DNA from: Aquatica leii
Lineage: Eukaryota; Arthropoda; Insecta; Coleoptera; Lampyridae
Length of the DNA: 64,000 bases
Reading direction: 5' to 3'
Assembly: GCA_035610365.1 (NCBI GenBank)
Contig: CM069432.1
Coordinates: 16,988,001 to 17,052,000, forward strand
Shown piece by piece: positions 44,919-56,247 of the stretch. Within the stretch, counting starts at the first letter, position 1. Every line of letters begins with the position of its first letter. Both the position numbers and the translations under genes were made by a program. The notes beneath the pieces were generated by a model, which saw nothing but the letters and a program-made list of their open reading frames with translations, did not search any database and was not told the DNA's origin.

Positions 44919-45361
44919 TGTTACGTCTTTATTTATTAAAAAGTAATTTATTTATAACGACTAAAACTACGTTTACTTATTGTAGAAATATGTGTACTTT
45001 TAAATTAATGGAACTAATTAAATCTAATAATAAAAACACTTACACTATAATTTATGTATAACCGTTGTATAACACGATAACTAACACGAGATAAGATAAC
45101 GTCCTCGGATTTCACACTTGTTTACACTAATAATCATATACACACGCGTGCTAACGATACGTATTTATTTCAACTTGATTATCTTCTTAATACAGCTGCA
45201 TTCGCGTTTCGACAATAACTGACCTACGATTTCTTTCTTACGTATTTATAGACATCGGCGAAACCTTCTCGACGTTCCTTCCTTTTCGCTATATCTTCTA
45301 GAAACTAGATAACAGTTTCTAGAAGGCTCTTGCATTTGCAAGTAATTTCTCGGACGTTTCA
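44919..45361 (-). repeat. Gypsy-A 5' LTR
   Basis: Near-identical partner of 38767-39209. Borders the ATAT duplication at 45362 and the PBS at 44917. TATAAATACGT near 45242-45254 on the element strand is the likely promoter box. Confidence 0.95.
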
Positions 45362-45463
45362 ATATGTTATGTGTTGTCACCATATTATTACTTCGTTTTT
45401 GTTTTGTCTCACACTGCCTGAAGAATCCCAATCCCTTCCTCAGACAAAGTGAAGTCAAACAAC
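45362..45463 (+). repeat. Gypsy-B 5' LTR, right part
   Basis: Continuation of the LTR after the Gypsy-A insertion, ending ...GAAGTCAAACAAC immediately before the PBS. Contains the 24-nt block also found at 49941-49965. Confidence 0.65.
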
Positions 45464-45480
45464 TGGCGCCAAACGTGGGG
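45464..45480 (+). promoter_or_regulatory. Gypsy-B primer-binding site, tRNA-Lys type
   Basis: TGGCGCCAAACGTGGGG differs at one position from the tRNA-Lys PBS known from Gypsy-group elements. It fixes the 5' LTR end and the plus orientation. Confidence 0.8.
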
Positions 45481-45517
45481 CTTTGTGTTTATTGCGAAAT
45501 CTCGTTAACATTTTAAC

Positions 45518-46500
45518 ATGAAACTATTACCATTTGTAAAGAAGAATGTAAAGTGTTTATTGAGCGATGAACTAAAGTATAAACTTAAAATTCGGGGAAT
45601 GGAGTATGCAAGTGGTATAACAGTAGCGCAGAAACGTAAATTGTTAGAGCCCATTTTTAAAAACGAAAAGTACTTAAATGTTTCTGTTGTGGTGGATTAT
45701 TCAATGTTAGAGTTTCAATCAGAAAACGATGCGTGTAAGCCCAAATTATTTCTATTGAAGTGTTTAACTCGAACTCTCCACGTTGCTCGACGTATCGATG
45801 GTATTCCTGTAGGCAAAGAGAATGATGAATCCGCCGTAGACAATACTAAAACGGCTGCTAGTAATATTCTCGCCCTTGTCGATCCTGTTTCTTCATCTGA
45901 CGCTGGCGAACCATGTGATGCAGCCCAATCTACACCTATCGTTTTATCAAGGCATGAGCCTCCTGTTACCCCTGGTCCCCGTGTTAATGAGACCGAAGCA
46001 GGTTTATTAGACGCTAGTCTTCAACGTCTTGAAGATAGCCGACATAGCCATCTACCTATTCGCAAATGGGTACAGCGGATGGTATGTCAGCAGTTACCAT
46101 TCTAAGTTTTTTAGAAAAAAAGAAACGAGTTTCAAATATTAACGATGTACGTTTGTTGCAAGGCGCGACCGATTTTTTTATTGGTCCAGCGCTTACTTGG
46201 TTTCGCTCGATTAGAGAAGATGCATATTTGTGGACTTACTTTGTCACAAAAATCCGTACTTGTTTTTTACCGGAAAATTTTGAACTAATGCTGTGGGATG
46301 AGATTCGCGCTCGTAAGCAAAGTGTTAACGAAACCTCTTTATTTTACATTGCCACTATAAAAAAACTTTTTTCACGATTTAGTCGTCCCCCTAGTCCACA
46401 TAAACAGTTAATGCGTATTATGGCTAATCTTCCATCACATTTGAGCTTAATTAACGTTGATTTTGTGGATCATTTAAACACCTTATGTTTAAAACTATAA
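45518..46500 (+). pseudogene. Gypsy-B gag, frameshifted
   Basis: The first frame (45518-46105) starts MKLLPFVKKNVKCLLSDELK and reaches HLPIRKW, the junction with the Gag core. A frame change moves into 46066-46500, which has the retrotransposon-Gag core: LLQGATDFFIGPALTWFRSI and FLPENFELMLWDEIRARKQ. Role when intact: capsid precursor. The two frames overlap by 40 nt, consistent with a small deletion/insertion. Start chosen as the first ATG after the PBS. Confidence 0.75.
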
Positions 46501-46619
46501 AACACAAGAACGAATAATTCACGGGTAGCAAGTGATAGCAAAATCTCTGTCTTAGAAATTTCTTTTAGTCGTGAGAATATTTCGTTACCTAGTGATTATG
46601 GTAAATCAAAATCAATCAG

Positions 46620-46770
46620 AAAGCTCTAATCTGCTGGAATTGTCGAGTAGAAGGCCACGACTTTAAGAGATGCGTCAAGGAATTGATTCAATTCTGTGTC
46701 TGATGTGGTACTGTCGACGTTACCGTACCTACTTGCCCCCGCCAACATTTAAACTGCGTTTGACAAAGTG
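46620..46770 (+). pseudogene. Gypsy-B double zinc knuckle
   Basis: CWNCRVEGHDFKRC (CX2CX4HX4C) is followed by FC.xCGTVDVTVPTCP, a second Cys cluster. The pair is the usual C-terminus of Gag in this insect Gypsy group. Read in a frame other than the Gag core. Confidence 0.65.
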
Positions 46771-47248
46771 CCGAGCCCGACCACTGATCAAATTCCAGAG
46801 TTTGAGGGCTAACGAACCACACTGGTGGGAATGGTTAAAATATGTAAAATCCTTTTGTTCGCCTCGACATAAACTTAATCCCTATTGTAAATTGTCACTA
46901 ACCGACCATTTTTTTCATCCATCAGGTGATAACAGGTCTTATGCCGATGTGATTTTATTTTCTATTTCTGCTGGTCCAATGATAGATTCTGGTGCAAACG
47001 TTACCATTTTAGATGCCGCAGGAATGCATTTGATACAAGATTTTAACTTATCCCTAGTCACCTGTGCGGATGTAAATTTGTCTACAGCCGATGGTGTACG
47101 TCAGAATGTGATCGGACGCGTGATGTTACCTCTAACTGTCTCCGGTGTTACCAGAATTGTAGAAGCCGTAGTCTGCGATAGTGTTCCTACTTGGTTAATT
47201 TTAGGAGTCAATTTTTGTAAGGTCCCGGTATTAAAGCTAATTTTCTAA
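46670..47248 (+). pseudogene. Gypsy-B aspartic protease
   Basis: AGPMIDSGANVTILDAAG contains the retropepsin D-S-G triad intact, and PTWLILGVNFCKV is the C-terminal ILG motif. The N-terminal part of the frame (WWEWLKYVKSF) looks like the linker after the knuckles. Ends in TAA at the start of the RT region, where a frame change continues pol. Confidence 0.75.
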
Positions 47249-48030
47249 CGGATGAATTTACGTTTAGTAGCGCTTTTACCTCGCCGCGGATAAGTAGTGT
47301 CGACGACCTAAGCGCAAATCATCAAATTCGTTTAAACGCCGTAATCAAACACTTTAAAGGACTTGCACATGATAAGTTAAGTCGAACTCACTTTGTAGAA
47401 CACCATATTGATACCGGAGACGCAACACCTATTAAGCAGCGCTATTTCCAACTCTCGCTTGCAATGCAAGTCCACATTGACACCGAACTTGATGCTATGT
47501 TGGACGCTGGAATTATTCGCGAATCAAAATCACACTGGGCTTTACCTATGTTGCTTGTTAAGAAGTCGTACAGACTTTGTTTCGACGGGAGAAAGCTAAA
47601 CAGTGTAACCAAGAACGATTCTTATAGCATATATATAATTTTATAGCATCGATCGATCTAAAGAAGGTTTTTGGCCGTTTCCCCAACGTCATGTAAGAAA
47701 ACTGCATTCACAGTTCCAAGACGCGGGTTATTTGAGTATGTTGTACTTCCTTTCGGGATAGCTAACGCCCCGGCCATGCAACAAAGACTGACGGATAATT
47801 TATTCGGTCCTCTACTAAGAGAAAAGTTATTTGTTTACTTAGACAATATTGTCATAGCTTCCAGCACGTTCGAAGAACATAATCAGCTCCTCGAGGAAGT
47901 CCGTAAAAGATTATCTAATGCTAATTTAACCATAAATTTTAAGAAATGCCAGTTTTGTAGGTCAAGTTTGTCGTACTTAGGTTTCATTGTTGATAAACAT
48001 GGATTGTGCGCACTGATCCTTCTAAAGTAA
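47249..48030 (+). pseudogene. Gypsy-B reverse transcriptase
   Basis: In changing frames: HHIDTGDATPIKQRYFQLSL, DAGIIRESKSHWALPMLLVK, LCFDGRKLNSVTKNDSYS, ASIDLKK (first catalytic Asp), TAFTVPRRGLFEYVVLPFGI, NAPAMQQRLTD, FVYLDNIVIAS. The catalytic box is YLDN instead of YLDD, an inactivating change. Then KKCQFCRSSLSYLGFIVD. Continued by the next segment in another frame. Confidence 0.85.
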
Positions 48031-48648
48031 AGGCTATTGTTAATTTTTCTAAACCTAAAACCAGTACTGAAATTATCCGATTTTTGGGAATGTGTTCGTG
48101 GTACCGGCGTTTTGTGCAGGATTTCTCGACAGTTTCTGTTCCTATAACAGCGATGATTAAGGATAGAAAAAAAGAAAAATCTATTAAGTGGAGTCCTGAG
48201 GCCAGAAAATTGTTCGAACATACCTCAGTCGTTATTGTCGTCGTCTCCGGTTTTGGCTAGTCTTACTTTTAAGCTTTCTGTTGTGATTCAATGTGACGCT
48301 TCTGACGTTAGTGTGGGTGCAATATTGACCCAAGGAGAAGGTGGTAATGAATATGCCATCTGTTATGGTTCTAGAACAGTTAATAAGGCTCAACAAAATT
48401 ACTCAGTTACCGAACGTGACTGTCTCGCAGTCTTATTCGGTATACAGAAATTTAGACCTTATATCAAAGGAACCCATTTTACAGTTCTTATTAGTTCCTT
48501 ATTGTGGCAAATGAATATGAAAGACCCTTCTGGTCGTCTAACGCGGTGGAGTGTAAAACTTTCACAACACTCATTTACTATTACACATAAGAAAGGTAAG
48601 CAAAACGTTGTTCCCGACGCTTTATTTAGAGGGACTAATTTTTTATAA
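48006..48648 (+). pseudogene. Gypsy-B RT connection and RNase H
   Basis: RTDPSKVKAIVNFSKPKT and FLGMCSWYRRFVQDFSTV are the Gypsy RT-RNase H connection. After a frame change VIQCDASDVSVGAILTQGEG, YSVTERDCLAVLFGIQKFRP, GTHFTVL and LTRWSVKLSQHSFTITHKKG follow RNase H order with catalytic D (CDAS) and E (TERD). The D of the usual TDH motif is lost (VLISSLLW). Confidence 0.8.
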
Positions 48649-49730
48649 ATCATCCCAGAGGACCGTAATAAATGGTATACCAACTTAATATAACGGTTAA
48701 AGGCTGATCCAAATTCTTTTCCCGATTGGAGAATCGAAGATGGCACTCTTTTCAAATTGATACCTAATCGTCACGATGTCACCTCAAATTTAGCCGAATG
48801 AAAACAAGTTGTCCTTCGTTCCAGACGCTGTGAGCTTTTACAACTTTACAATGACGAACCTACATCAGCTCACTTTGGTAACGTATCGTAAACTCGGAAA
48901 ACTATAGTACTGCCCTAAGATGCGTAGTGAAGTATCCCGTTATGTCAGTTTCCATTTCAATCCTTGTCCATTGACTTAATGGGTCCTTTTCCCCGTTCAC
49001 CGCGTGGAAACACGATGCTAATTGTCGCTAGTGATTGGGTCAATAAATTTGTATTAGTTCGACTGGTAGTTACAGCGACTACTCGCGCCGTTGCTAACTT
49101 TTTAGAGAATGACGTCTTCCTTTTATTTGGCGTACTACAAATCGTGTTGGTAAAAAATGGTAGACAATGGTCCCCAATTCACCAGTGTTTGCTTTAAAAA
49201 CCTGATCAATCAATATAATGTACAGAAAATCTGGTACAACGCTTCGTACCATCCACACGTGAATTTCGTTGAACGTGTAAACTGCGTTCTGGGCACTGCC
49301 ATCTGCTCGTATGTGAACGATAACCATCGTCAGTGGGACGCAGAAATTTACCGATTCGCACATGTAATTCGTACATCTGTGCATGAAGTGACCGGATATA
49401 CACCCTCCTTTCTTAACTTAGGTAGAACAGTGCCAAATTCGGGCGGTTACTACGGTAAACTGCTTCAGTTCGGAGAGGAAGATTTAGCTATTGGAGATCG
49501 TTAACGCATTGTTGCTGACTTGACGAAATTATCCGAAGTTCATAAAGATGTCAGGAGTAGTTTGGCCCAAGCGTATGAGTGTACGCACGTCATTACAACT
49601 TGCGTAAGAGAGTTGTTCGTTTTAGGGTAAACGACACGGTCTGGAAACGTAACCATGTTCTCTCAGATGCTAGGAAAAATTTCGTAAATAAATTAGGTTA
49701 AGTCTCGAAGCCGATATCTACAAAGCTTAC
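48649..49730 (+). pseudogene. Gypsy-B integrase
   Basis: A degraded H2C2 part (48800-48950) leads to the core: MSIDLMGPFPRSPRGNTMLI (first Asp), VASDWVNKFV, then a frame change and MVDNGPQFTSVCFKN (second Asp), YHPHVNFVERVNCVLGTAIC (Glu region), TGYTPSFLNLGR. The C-terminal segment near 49600-49690 gives YNLRKRVVRF, DTVWKRNHVLSDA, NFVNKLG, the chromatin/GPY-like tail of this Gypsy group. Stops and frame changes break it. Confidence 0.8.
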
Positions 49731-49734
49731 AACT

Positions 49735-50000
49735 GCGTTGTTTACGGCGCGTTAGCTGTGGCTACATACGCACATTCGGTGTGTTTTAGTTTCGTTCAAA
49801 CATATTTTATGTATAAAGCAAGTTGGCTTTTTTGTTCGCATAGAAAAGGTATTCGTTAGTCACGTTTGTCAATATCTGGTCAATACATAATCTGTCGATA
49901 TTGTTGGAAATGTTGTTTTTTTTATCTGCCCCAAGACTTTTTTTGTTTTGTCTCACACTGCCTAAAGTAGTTAAATTTTTTTCAATAATCTTTGTACCTA
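49735..50000 (+). repeat. Gypsy-B 3' LTR region, degraded
   Basis: Only the TTTTTGTTTTGTCTCACACT block and a few flanking bases match the 5' LTR. The remainder cannot be aligned by eye, so the 3' LTR is either very diverged or partly deleted. Confidence 0.4.
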
Positions 50001-50104
50001 AGTTTTCTAATTTGTTGTTTATAATTTCATTGTTAAACCGTATTATACTGCAGTATGTTTCAAATTTGTTTTGGTAAACATTTTTTTAATAATCTATAAA
50101 CCTA

Positions 50105-50560
50105 GTGTCGTTACGATAAATAAAATACCGCTACCTTTGCCGATGATACCTCCAATTTTTGCAGTTGGAAGTGATCACAAAACAGCTACAATGAAAATCT
50201 AAATGTCTATTAACAAGGTCAACGCCAAGACTAGTAGATGGAGGATAAAGAATAAAATCAAATTTGTACATATCAACTTCAACAATAAGCAAAAACAACC
50301 GATAGACTTAATAAAACCCAGATTCGATACGATAATACACACAAAAAAAATGTATTGACTAATTGAACAAAATTTCAAGTTGTCCACTCATAATAAATCG
50401 CTACTTTAAGAAAATATTACAGCCCGTTTGAGCATATGCCATTCAGCTTTGTCTTATGTCAACAAAAGTAGTAGTCTTATCATACAAAGATTTCAAAAGA
50501 AAATATTAATGAACATTGTGAATTTAACAAACTTCCTTAGCACAAAATCGTAGTCGGCCT
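50105..50560 (+). mobile_element. Jockey-clade LINE fragment (RT palm to thumb)
   Basis: A frame near 50135 reads TFADDTSNF, the RT catalytic F/YADDT box. Other frames give FAVGSDHKTATMKI, SINKVNAKTSRWRIKNKIKF, VHINFNNKQKQPIDL, then KLSTHNKSLL and IIQRFQKKILMNIVN. This order and wording fit Jockey-type ORF2 after the palm. A stretch that should include KYLG.LD is missing. The fragment directly follows the Gypsy-B 3' end. Confidence 0.75.
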
Positions 50561-50639
50561 AGCGGGTTTGATTCGTTTATTGGATTAGAACACCGTTAAC
50601 TATTTTATTCGAACTAATCAAGGTGTCCCGTTTTTTGAT

Positions 50640-50985
50640 TACTTGAGTGTACAGACAATAAAAAAATTTATCCTTCAAATGCCAGAGTTTTTTTTTTTAA
50701 TATTTTCAAAATTAGATTTTAAAGTAGTCACAAGTTTTAATAACAATTTGTTAGACAATCCTAAAGATTATTGGAAATGCAAGATAAATCGGGAATTATA
50801 AAATTAATAGTAAAGACTGTAATCAAGTATGTATTGGACAAACAAAAAAGCTCATTAAAATTTGTTTTAAAGAGAGTTTGGCTTAGATAAACCCAGTATA
50901 AGAGACATTTGTTTAGTTAAACAAATAAACACATAAACTGGATTGCTACAAAAGTATACAGATTTTATCTAAAATAAAAATTAAC
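50640..50985 (+). mobile_element. Penelope-like element fragment (GIY-YIG endonuclease)
   Basis: DKSGIYKINSKDCNQVCIGQ, TKKLIKICFKESLA is a GIY-YIG nuclease segment as in the fragment at 37720-37995 but on the opposite strand. Upstream, KLDFKVVTSFNNNLLDNPKD is the linker preceding it in both. YIG is changed to CIG. One frame, ended by a stop after SLA. Confidence 0.65.
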
Positions 50986-52420
50986 AATTAAATCATTATA
51001 ATGTTTGCAATGTTTACGCTATTTTTTTTTATTTGTTCTTGTTTTCTATATAAATGAAAGTGCTACATTTCAATACTTCTTCAGAAAAGCATTAATATGA
51101 ACATACTAAAAATATTAAATATGGAATTAAAAAAACATGTATTTAAAATTAGAAATAATTTTGTTTGCATGTAAAACAAATATATAATAAAATAAGTAAA
51201 TAATATTTTTGTAAATTATTTTTAGATATAAACATTTTTGTAAATACAGTTAAAGTATGAGTTGTGCATGTTTGCCAAAGTACAAATAATTAAACTTTTT
51301 AATGACTAAAAAGAGCTGTTTGAACAAAGTAAACGAAACATAAGAATTTTAATTTATATTTTAATTTGAAAATGTTAAATTACTTTGGACTAAAGTATAC
51401 CAGATTACATTTATTTATCTTGTAGAAATTCATAAATGATTAAAACTTGATTTTAGTTCAAACACAAAAATTTACTTATACATGCATAGATTAATTTTGT
51501 TTATTTAACGTAAATAAAATATATAATTAGTTTTCGCCAACATTTTCATTTGTTATTAATATTATTTAAATTTTTTTAAATTAAAAATCAATAATTCTTT
51601 ATATTCTATTTATGGTTATCACAAGAATTGTTAATTATTGAGATTTGCTGTACATGTTAACCTAACGTAACACTTTTTTTAAATAAAATTAAATTTAATA
51701 TACATATACTATATTCTAGTTCAGATACTATTTTTTTAAATAACTTTTTAAAGACAACAATTTGCAAAACTACACTTTTCTATTTTCTAAAAGACACAGA
51801 AGCCAAAAATATACAACTGGAGGTAGAACACGTGCTGTGTCTTATGAATTTTGAAAACAAAGAAATAATAAAGTTTTGGTTTGTCAAAAAGAGATTTTTA
51901 GTTTAATTAAAAAACGCAGTTTAAATAAAAATGGTGTATTCAAAACTGACTTAAAAACGCATTAGATTTAAGTCAGAAACAAACACAAAATGTAGATGTT
52001 GCTAAAAAAACGGGCCATAGATCCGTTTATAACCAATGATTACTTCACTATCTTCAAAAAACAAATCTAAAAACATTCTTCTATCGTAAATATATAATAA
52101 CGCTAAAACCAATTTTTTGTCTTTACGTTCCTTGTATAAAAATGGTTGGGGAAAAGAAAAAAGCACAATTAAACAGTACTCCTTAGTCAAAATACTTTTA
52201 GAGGCGCTTAGGTTTTTAAAGAAGAATATACTGGAATAACTTATTCTACCACAAAAAATAGTTAGGTCTAAAATGTCACAAAATATTTTGAAACCTATAT
52301 TTTACAATACTATGGTATAAAAATACCGTCGGCAACATTTTCCACCACAATTTTCAAAATATGGTTGCCATCAAACCCTACAAAAGATTATTATTAAGTT
52401 GTATGAAGTGCTGTTTTTAG
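50986..52420. other. AT-rich non-coding stretch
   Basis: Nothing recognisable on either strand. Confidence 0.5.
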
Positions 52421-52429
52421 AGCAGACAA

Positions 52430-52882
52430 AATACCCGGGATTGGCAAAACCGGAAGGACAAGGTTTTGTACTGGGGCAAAAATTATACCATTTGTAAGAA
52501 GTTGTTGCTAGATTAAACAAAGAAACAAATAAAAAAGGTCCAAAAATGGTAGTTAAAGAAACCAAAAATAATACGTGGCATAGAAGGAAGATACAAGCAC
52601 AAAAAGTGAGAAAAATTGTGTTACCAACCCTTTCTGTAGTGGGCCCCTTTAGTAACAACCACGTCACCACGGCTAGCTACGATGTCGGTGAGTGGGTCGA
52701 AAAATTATAATACACATAGAGAATATCTAGGCGCCACTTTTTGTACTAATAAAGGTCCTCGACTTGGAGATGGCAAAAATACATCTAAATCCATTACGAA
52801 GCGAACAGAATTATTAGCAATCACCGCAAACTTTAAACTTAATTGCTTACTAATTTACTTACATGTAGTTGTGACACAGTAA
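52430..52882 (+). pseudogene. Unrecognised coding-like remnant
   Basis: In one frame: KYPGLAKPEGQGFVLGQKLY, a stop, then an open run KETNKKGPKMVVKETKNNTW...VGPFSNNHVTTASYDVGEWV. A frame change at about 52680 continues with REYLGATFCTNKGPRLGDGK. Composition is more protein-like than the neighbours, but I recognise no family. It may be an old mobile-element or viral-type gene, or chance. Confidence 0.25.
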
Positions 52883-54965
52883 GAATCAATAATTTAATAA
52901 TAACACCGCTTAAAGATAGAAAATAATTCAAAACTCACTCCACCGAAATTCTTTGATATCGAGTAATAAACGTTCACTTTTATGTACTTATAGTCGACAA
53001 TAAGCGTAATAGGTAAGCTTACGTACGATGTTATATGCTTAAATTTGGCTTTGATTACAAATCAAATCGATCAAAGAAATCAAATTAGCAAAAATATTAA
53101 TACGTGAAATCAAATTAACACAGGCTGAAAACTGAAAATAAAAAATTATAAAATACAAATAAGGAAATTGTTTTACAATACGATACTTGCAGCAAAGTTT
53201 GATTAAAACTGTAATCGCAATATAAAAATTCTACAAGATAAGCTAGAAAAAGTTACTCGATCATTATTTCCATAGTCGAGAAACCAGAGACGGCGAGAAT
53301 TCTACTTCAAATTATGACGTATAGCAAATACATAAATAATAACATGTAACAATTTGGAAAAAAATTGACGACGATGTTAGTTTAAGAGATAAAGTATTCT
53401 CAATGGCTCCAATAAGCTTGCACTGAATCACTAGATTTTAGTTAAATTGACACACAATTTGATGAAGAAGAGTGAACCATTAAATTGCTCTACAGTTCAA
53501 TAAAAAAAGTGTTAAAAACACTGATAGGGAGCTTGATTCGTAGGCTCGTGTAACAAAAAAAGCTTGCACAATAAATTGCACATAAACAATTTATTGAGCA
53601 CAAAATTTACTACAAAAATATCCGCGGGACTATATAATTATATCTAATAGTTTAAGAGTTACAGAATTTTAATGTAATTTTTGTGCAACTTTGCACACTT
53701 GTATCTTCTAAACTATTGAACGTTATTGTATCCTTCCACCGACTTTTTTATAGTAGATTTGGTCCTCTATAAAAATGTTTATGTGCAACTTTCTTCTATC
53801 TTGCACCGTTTTAGGGTAATAGTTTATCGGTTATTTTAAATAATTAAGCAAATCATTACAATACAAAAATTGTGGCGGTTTCGATGCTGGTGTAATATTA
53901 CGACACCGACAAAGCTGCAAAAAAAGCCGCGGTGGTCACCAAAAGCAACTCGACCGAAACACACATGTTCTAATTTTAAAATGCGCAAACGAAATAATTT
54001 AATAAACCTGACGAAAGTACGTAAAAGCAAATTTGAGTAAATTTTGAATGTCAAAATTGTATCAACAGTTAAAGAATTGTAAAGATTATTAGCGTTATAA
54101 ATCTGTTAAGACTAGAGAAGGAATTCATGTTAAAGTAAAGTTCATCTCTTTAATGCTTTTTTATAGTTAGTAGCGCATTTGTTTAATATTAATAGGAGAA
54201 GAAATTATAGAACCGGTAAAAAAAAAGAATTTAATAAAAAGGCATGTCGATTATTTCGCGTCGCAAAATGTTTTTGTTGCGAGTCCAATGTGCTGTAAGT
54301 TTTCTTTAGATATGACCAAGAATTCGACAAACTGTTATAAAACATTTTTAAACTTTAGATGCACATTTCCAAAGAAGAAATCTCCACTTTGCAATTTTTA
54401 CATCTGAAAGGATGTGGCAACGTAGCTCGAATCGTGTCATAATCTTAGAAACTGTAGAACTGTGAACCGCCATAAAACTCGGGTAAAACCCAGTCATCAT
54501 TTAGTTTTGTTGTTTTTTTTTAAATGCGCATCAACTAGCAAGAGTGTGGTGAAGCAATTGTCAGAAAGCACGCGATATAAATTGTTTATTTACTCACTGA
54601 ATGATTTATTTAATTCAAGCGTATTCAATCAAAGTCTGGCAAAATTTTTGAAAGTTCCACTTTGACTCTAAAATTGATTGTGTCTAGAGAAAATTTTACA
54701 TTTATCCGAATGCTTTTAAACGTATCTAAGCCAACAGAAAATGACAGTCAGTAGACGTAAATTTTAATTTTTTGACTATTCCTCGCATAACATGCTTGTG
54801 AGCGCAATTAGCTTTGCGAAAGTGACTTTTTCCCTTGAAAACATTTTGTGTCAAATAAAGTTCGATGTTTTGAGATTTTGTTGCTCGTTTTGTGTTTCTT
54901 ACCGTACATCACTTAGAAAAGAAAAGCTAAGCGTTACCAACAAAGCCCAAATATCCATTTTAGTG
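52883..54965. other. No supported gene
   Basis: Short frames only. A segment at 54330-54670 (MHISKEEISTLQFLHLKGCG; a frame with SKSVVKQLSESTRYKLFIYS) may belong with the coding-like remnant at 54970, but no domain was recognised. Confidence 0.35.
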
Positions 54966-54969
54966 CTTC

Positions 54970-55327
54970 ACTAGAAAAATTTTCTATAAAAGATGTACCC
55001 TCCAGTTTGCAATCATTTCGCACTAAACTATTACATACTACTAAAGCTATAATTGGGAAACAACAGCCGGGACTGTTTGGATTTAGAGTTTTTAATACTA
55101 ATTCAATGCCGAGCACAATTTCCGTTCCTCTTGGAGAGATAAAGGGCAAACAAATTGAACTACAAAAATAGAAAAAATTAGTGACGCCGGCCTATTTACA
55201 TGCCATGATGTTTGTTCAAGTGCATGGATTTAAGATAACGCGATCGGGTTTCTCTTTAGATATGTCACTGGAAGCTATGTTTTATCAGCGCGCAGCAATT
55301 CTTGATAACGAATGGTCTTGCTCGTAA
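54970..55327 (+). pseudogene. Unrecognised coding-like remnant with one stop
   Basis: A single frame reads SLEKFSIKDVPSSLQSFRTK...GKQQPGLFGFRVFNTNSMPS, SVPLGEIKGKQIELQ, one TAG at 55169-55171, then KKLVTPAYLHAMMFVQVHGF...LDMSLEAMFYQRAAILDNEW to TAA at 55325-55327. About 118 codons with one stop is longer than expected in such AT-rich DNA, and the residue mix is protein-like. No family recognised. Confidence 0.35.
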
Positions 55328-56247
55328 TTTGTTATGACAAAAAAATTTTAAAGCTTGTTCATTATATTACGTAGGTAATATTGTGTTTGTTTTCAACACC
55401 TTCCGATAATTGCAAAATTTTTTTCTTTACTTTTTTATTAATATTGCAATATTTAATATTGCAATTGTCACATATTACGTTTAATTATTTTTTTTTAATA
55501 TCTAAAAAAAATATTTACAAAATCCAACCAGAGATGAGCAACGTGGAGGTGACGTAGCAATTTACTCCAAAGAGGAAATACAGACTAAAAAAGTATACAT
55601 TCAAAAATAATCTTATCAGTCAAATGAAAAAATATCTCTCTCAACATAGCAGTCACAAATATCAAGATTTAAACTTTAAAAATTATATATAAAAGTTTAA
55701 TACGTTTTTCAAAACAATAATAAAAACGGTATACTAACATAGATTTTCTTAGAAGCAGCAAGAACCAGACAAATTATATTATTGTCGTAGAAAACAAAAG
55801 AATGTCTATAAACGATGCAGAATTAAACTAAAGAAAAATTAAAAAAGAACCTTATTAAGTTGTATTATGAAGTAGATAACATTATTTTAGCGTCGGGAGA
55901 TCCATAAAGTAACTAATAAAATCAAAATAATAACTACAAAATTCAAAAGTTATTATACTGGCATTGCAGAGGAGCGTACTAAGTACATAAAGAAACAACA
56001 ACAAAACATATGTAAAACTTACGTAAACCGCCCAAGATGTCAAACAGGAGAAAAAACATCACCAGACGGCAGTATGTTTCTAACCCCCACTTCTAAACCC
56101 GAAATTAAAGCAAAACTTTTTTAGCGAGGATAAATCTAAAATTTTGGTAATGAAAAAGAAAGTAGCACAATCGTGGGAAACTATATTTTTTTATTTACAT
56201 TTTTGACGTTAACATTAACATGAGCTATTCCAACCTTTATCTTTGTT
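55328..56247. other. AT-rich non-coding stretch
   Basis: No gene, RNA or repeat recognised. Confidence 0.45.

Larger units (their letters stand above)
38767..45361 (-). mobile_element. Gypsy-A LTR retrotransposon with macro domain, young copy
   Basis: Complete structure: two 443-bp LTRs with TG...CA ends, ATAT target duplication (38763-38766 and 45362-45365), PBS, gag, pro-pol in a -1 frame relative to gag, macro domain, CCCH zinc finger frame, polypurine tract AAGAAGGGGGCAG, LTR. The LTRs differ at only two positions noticed (near 38833 and 38845 against the right copy), so insertion was recent. Two single-base nonsense changes in pol are the main damage. Total 6.6 kb. Confidence 0.95.
38500..50000 (+). 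mobile_element. Gypsy-B LTR retrotransposon, split by Gypsy-A
   Basis: Plus-strand element with LTR remnants, a tRNA-Lys-type PBS, gag, protease, RT, RNase H and integrase. The young Gypsy-A copy (38767-45361) interrupts its 5' LTR; removing Gypsy-A and one ATAT rejoins ...AAGTATAT with GTTATGTGTTG. At least a dozen frame changes and stops occur. A 24-nt block TTTTTGTTTTGTCTCACACT (plus GCCT) occurs in the 5' LTR at 45396-45419 and again at 49941-49965, marking the 3' LTR region. Confidence 0.75.

Noticed and set aside
52371..52670. 99-codon minus-strand frame with hydrophobic segments (possible membrane protein)
   Set aside because: Low-complexity and opposite to a more protein-like plus-strand frame; no start context or homologue recognised.
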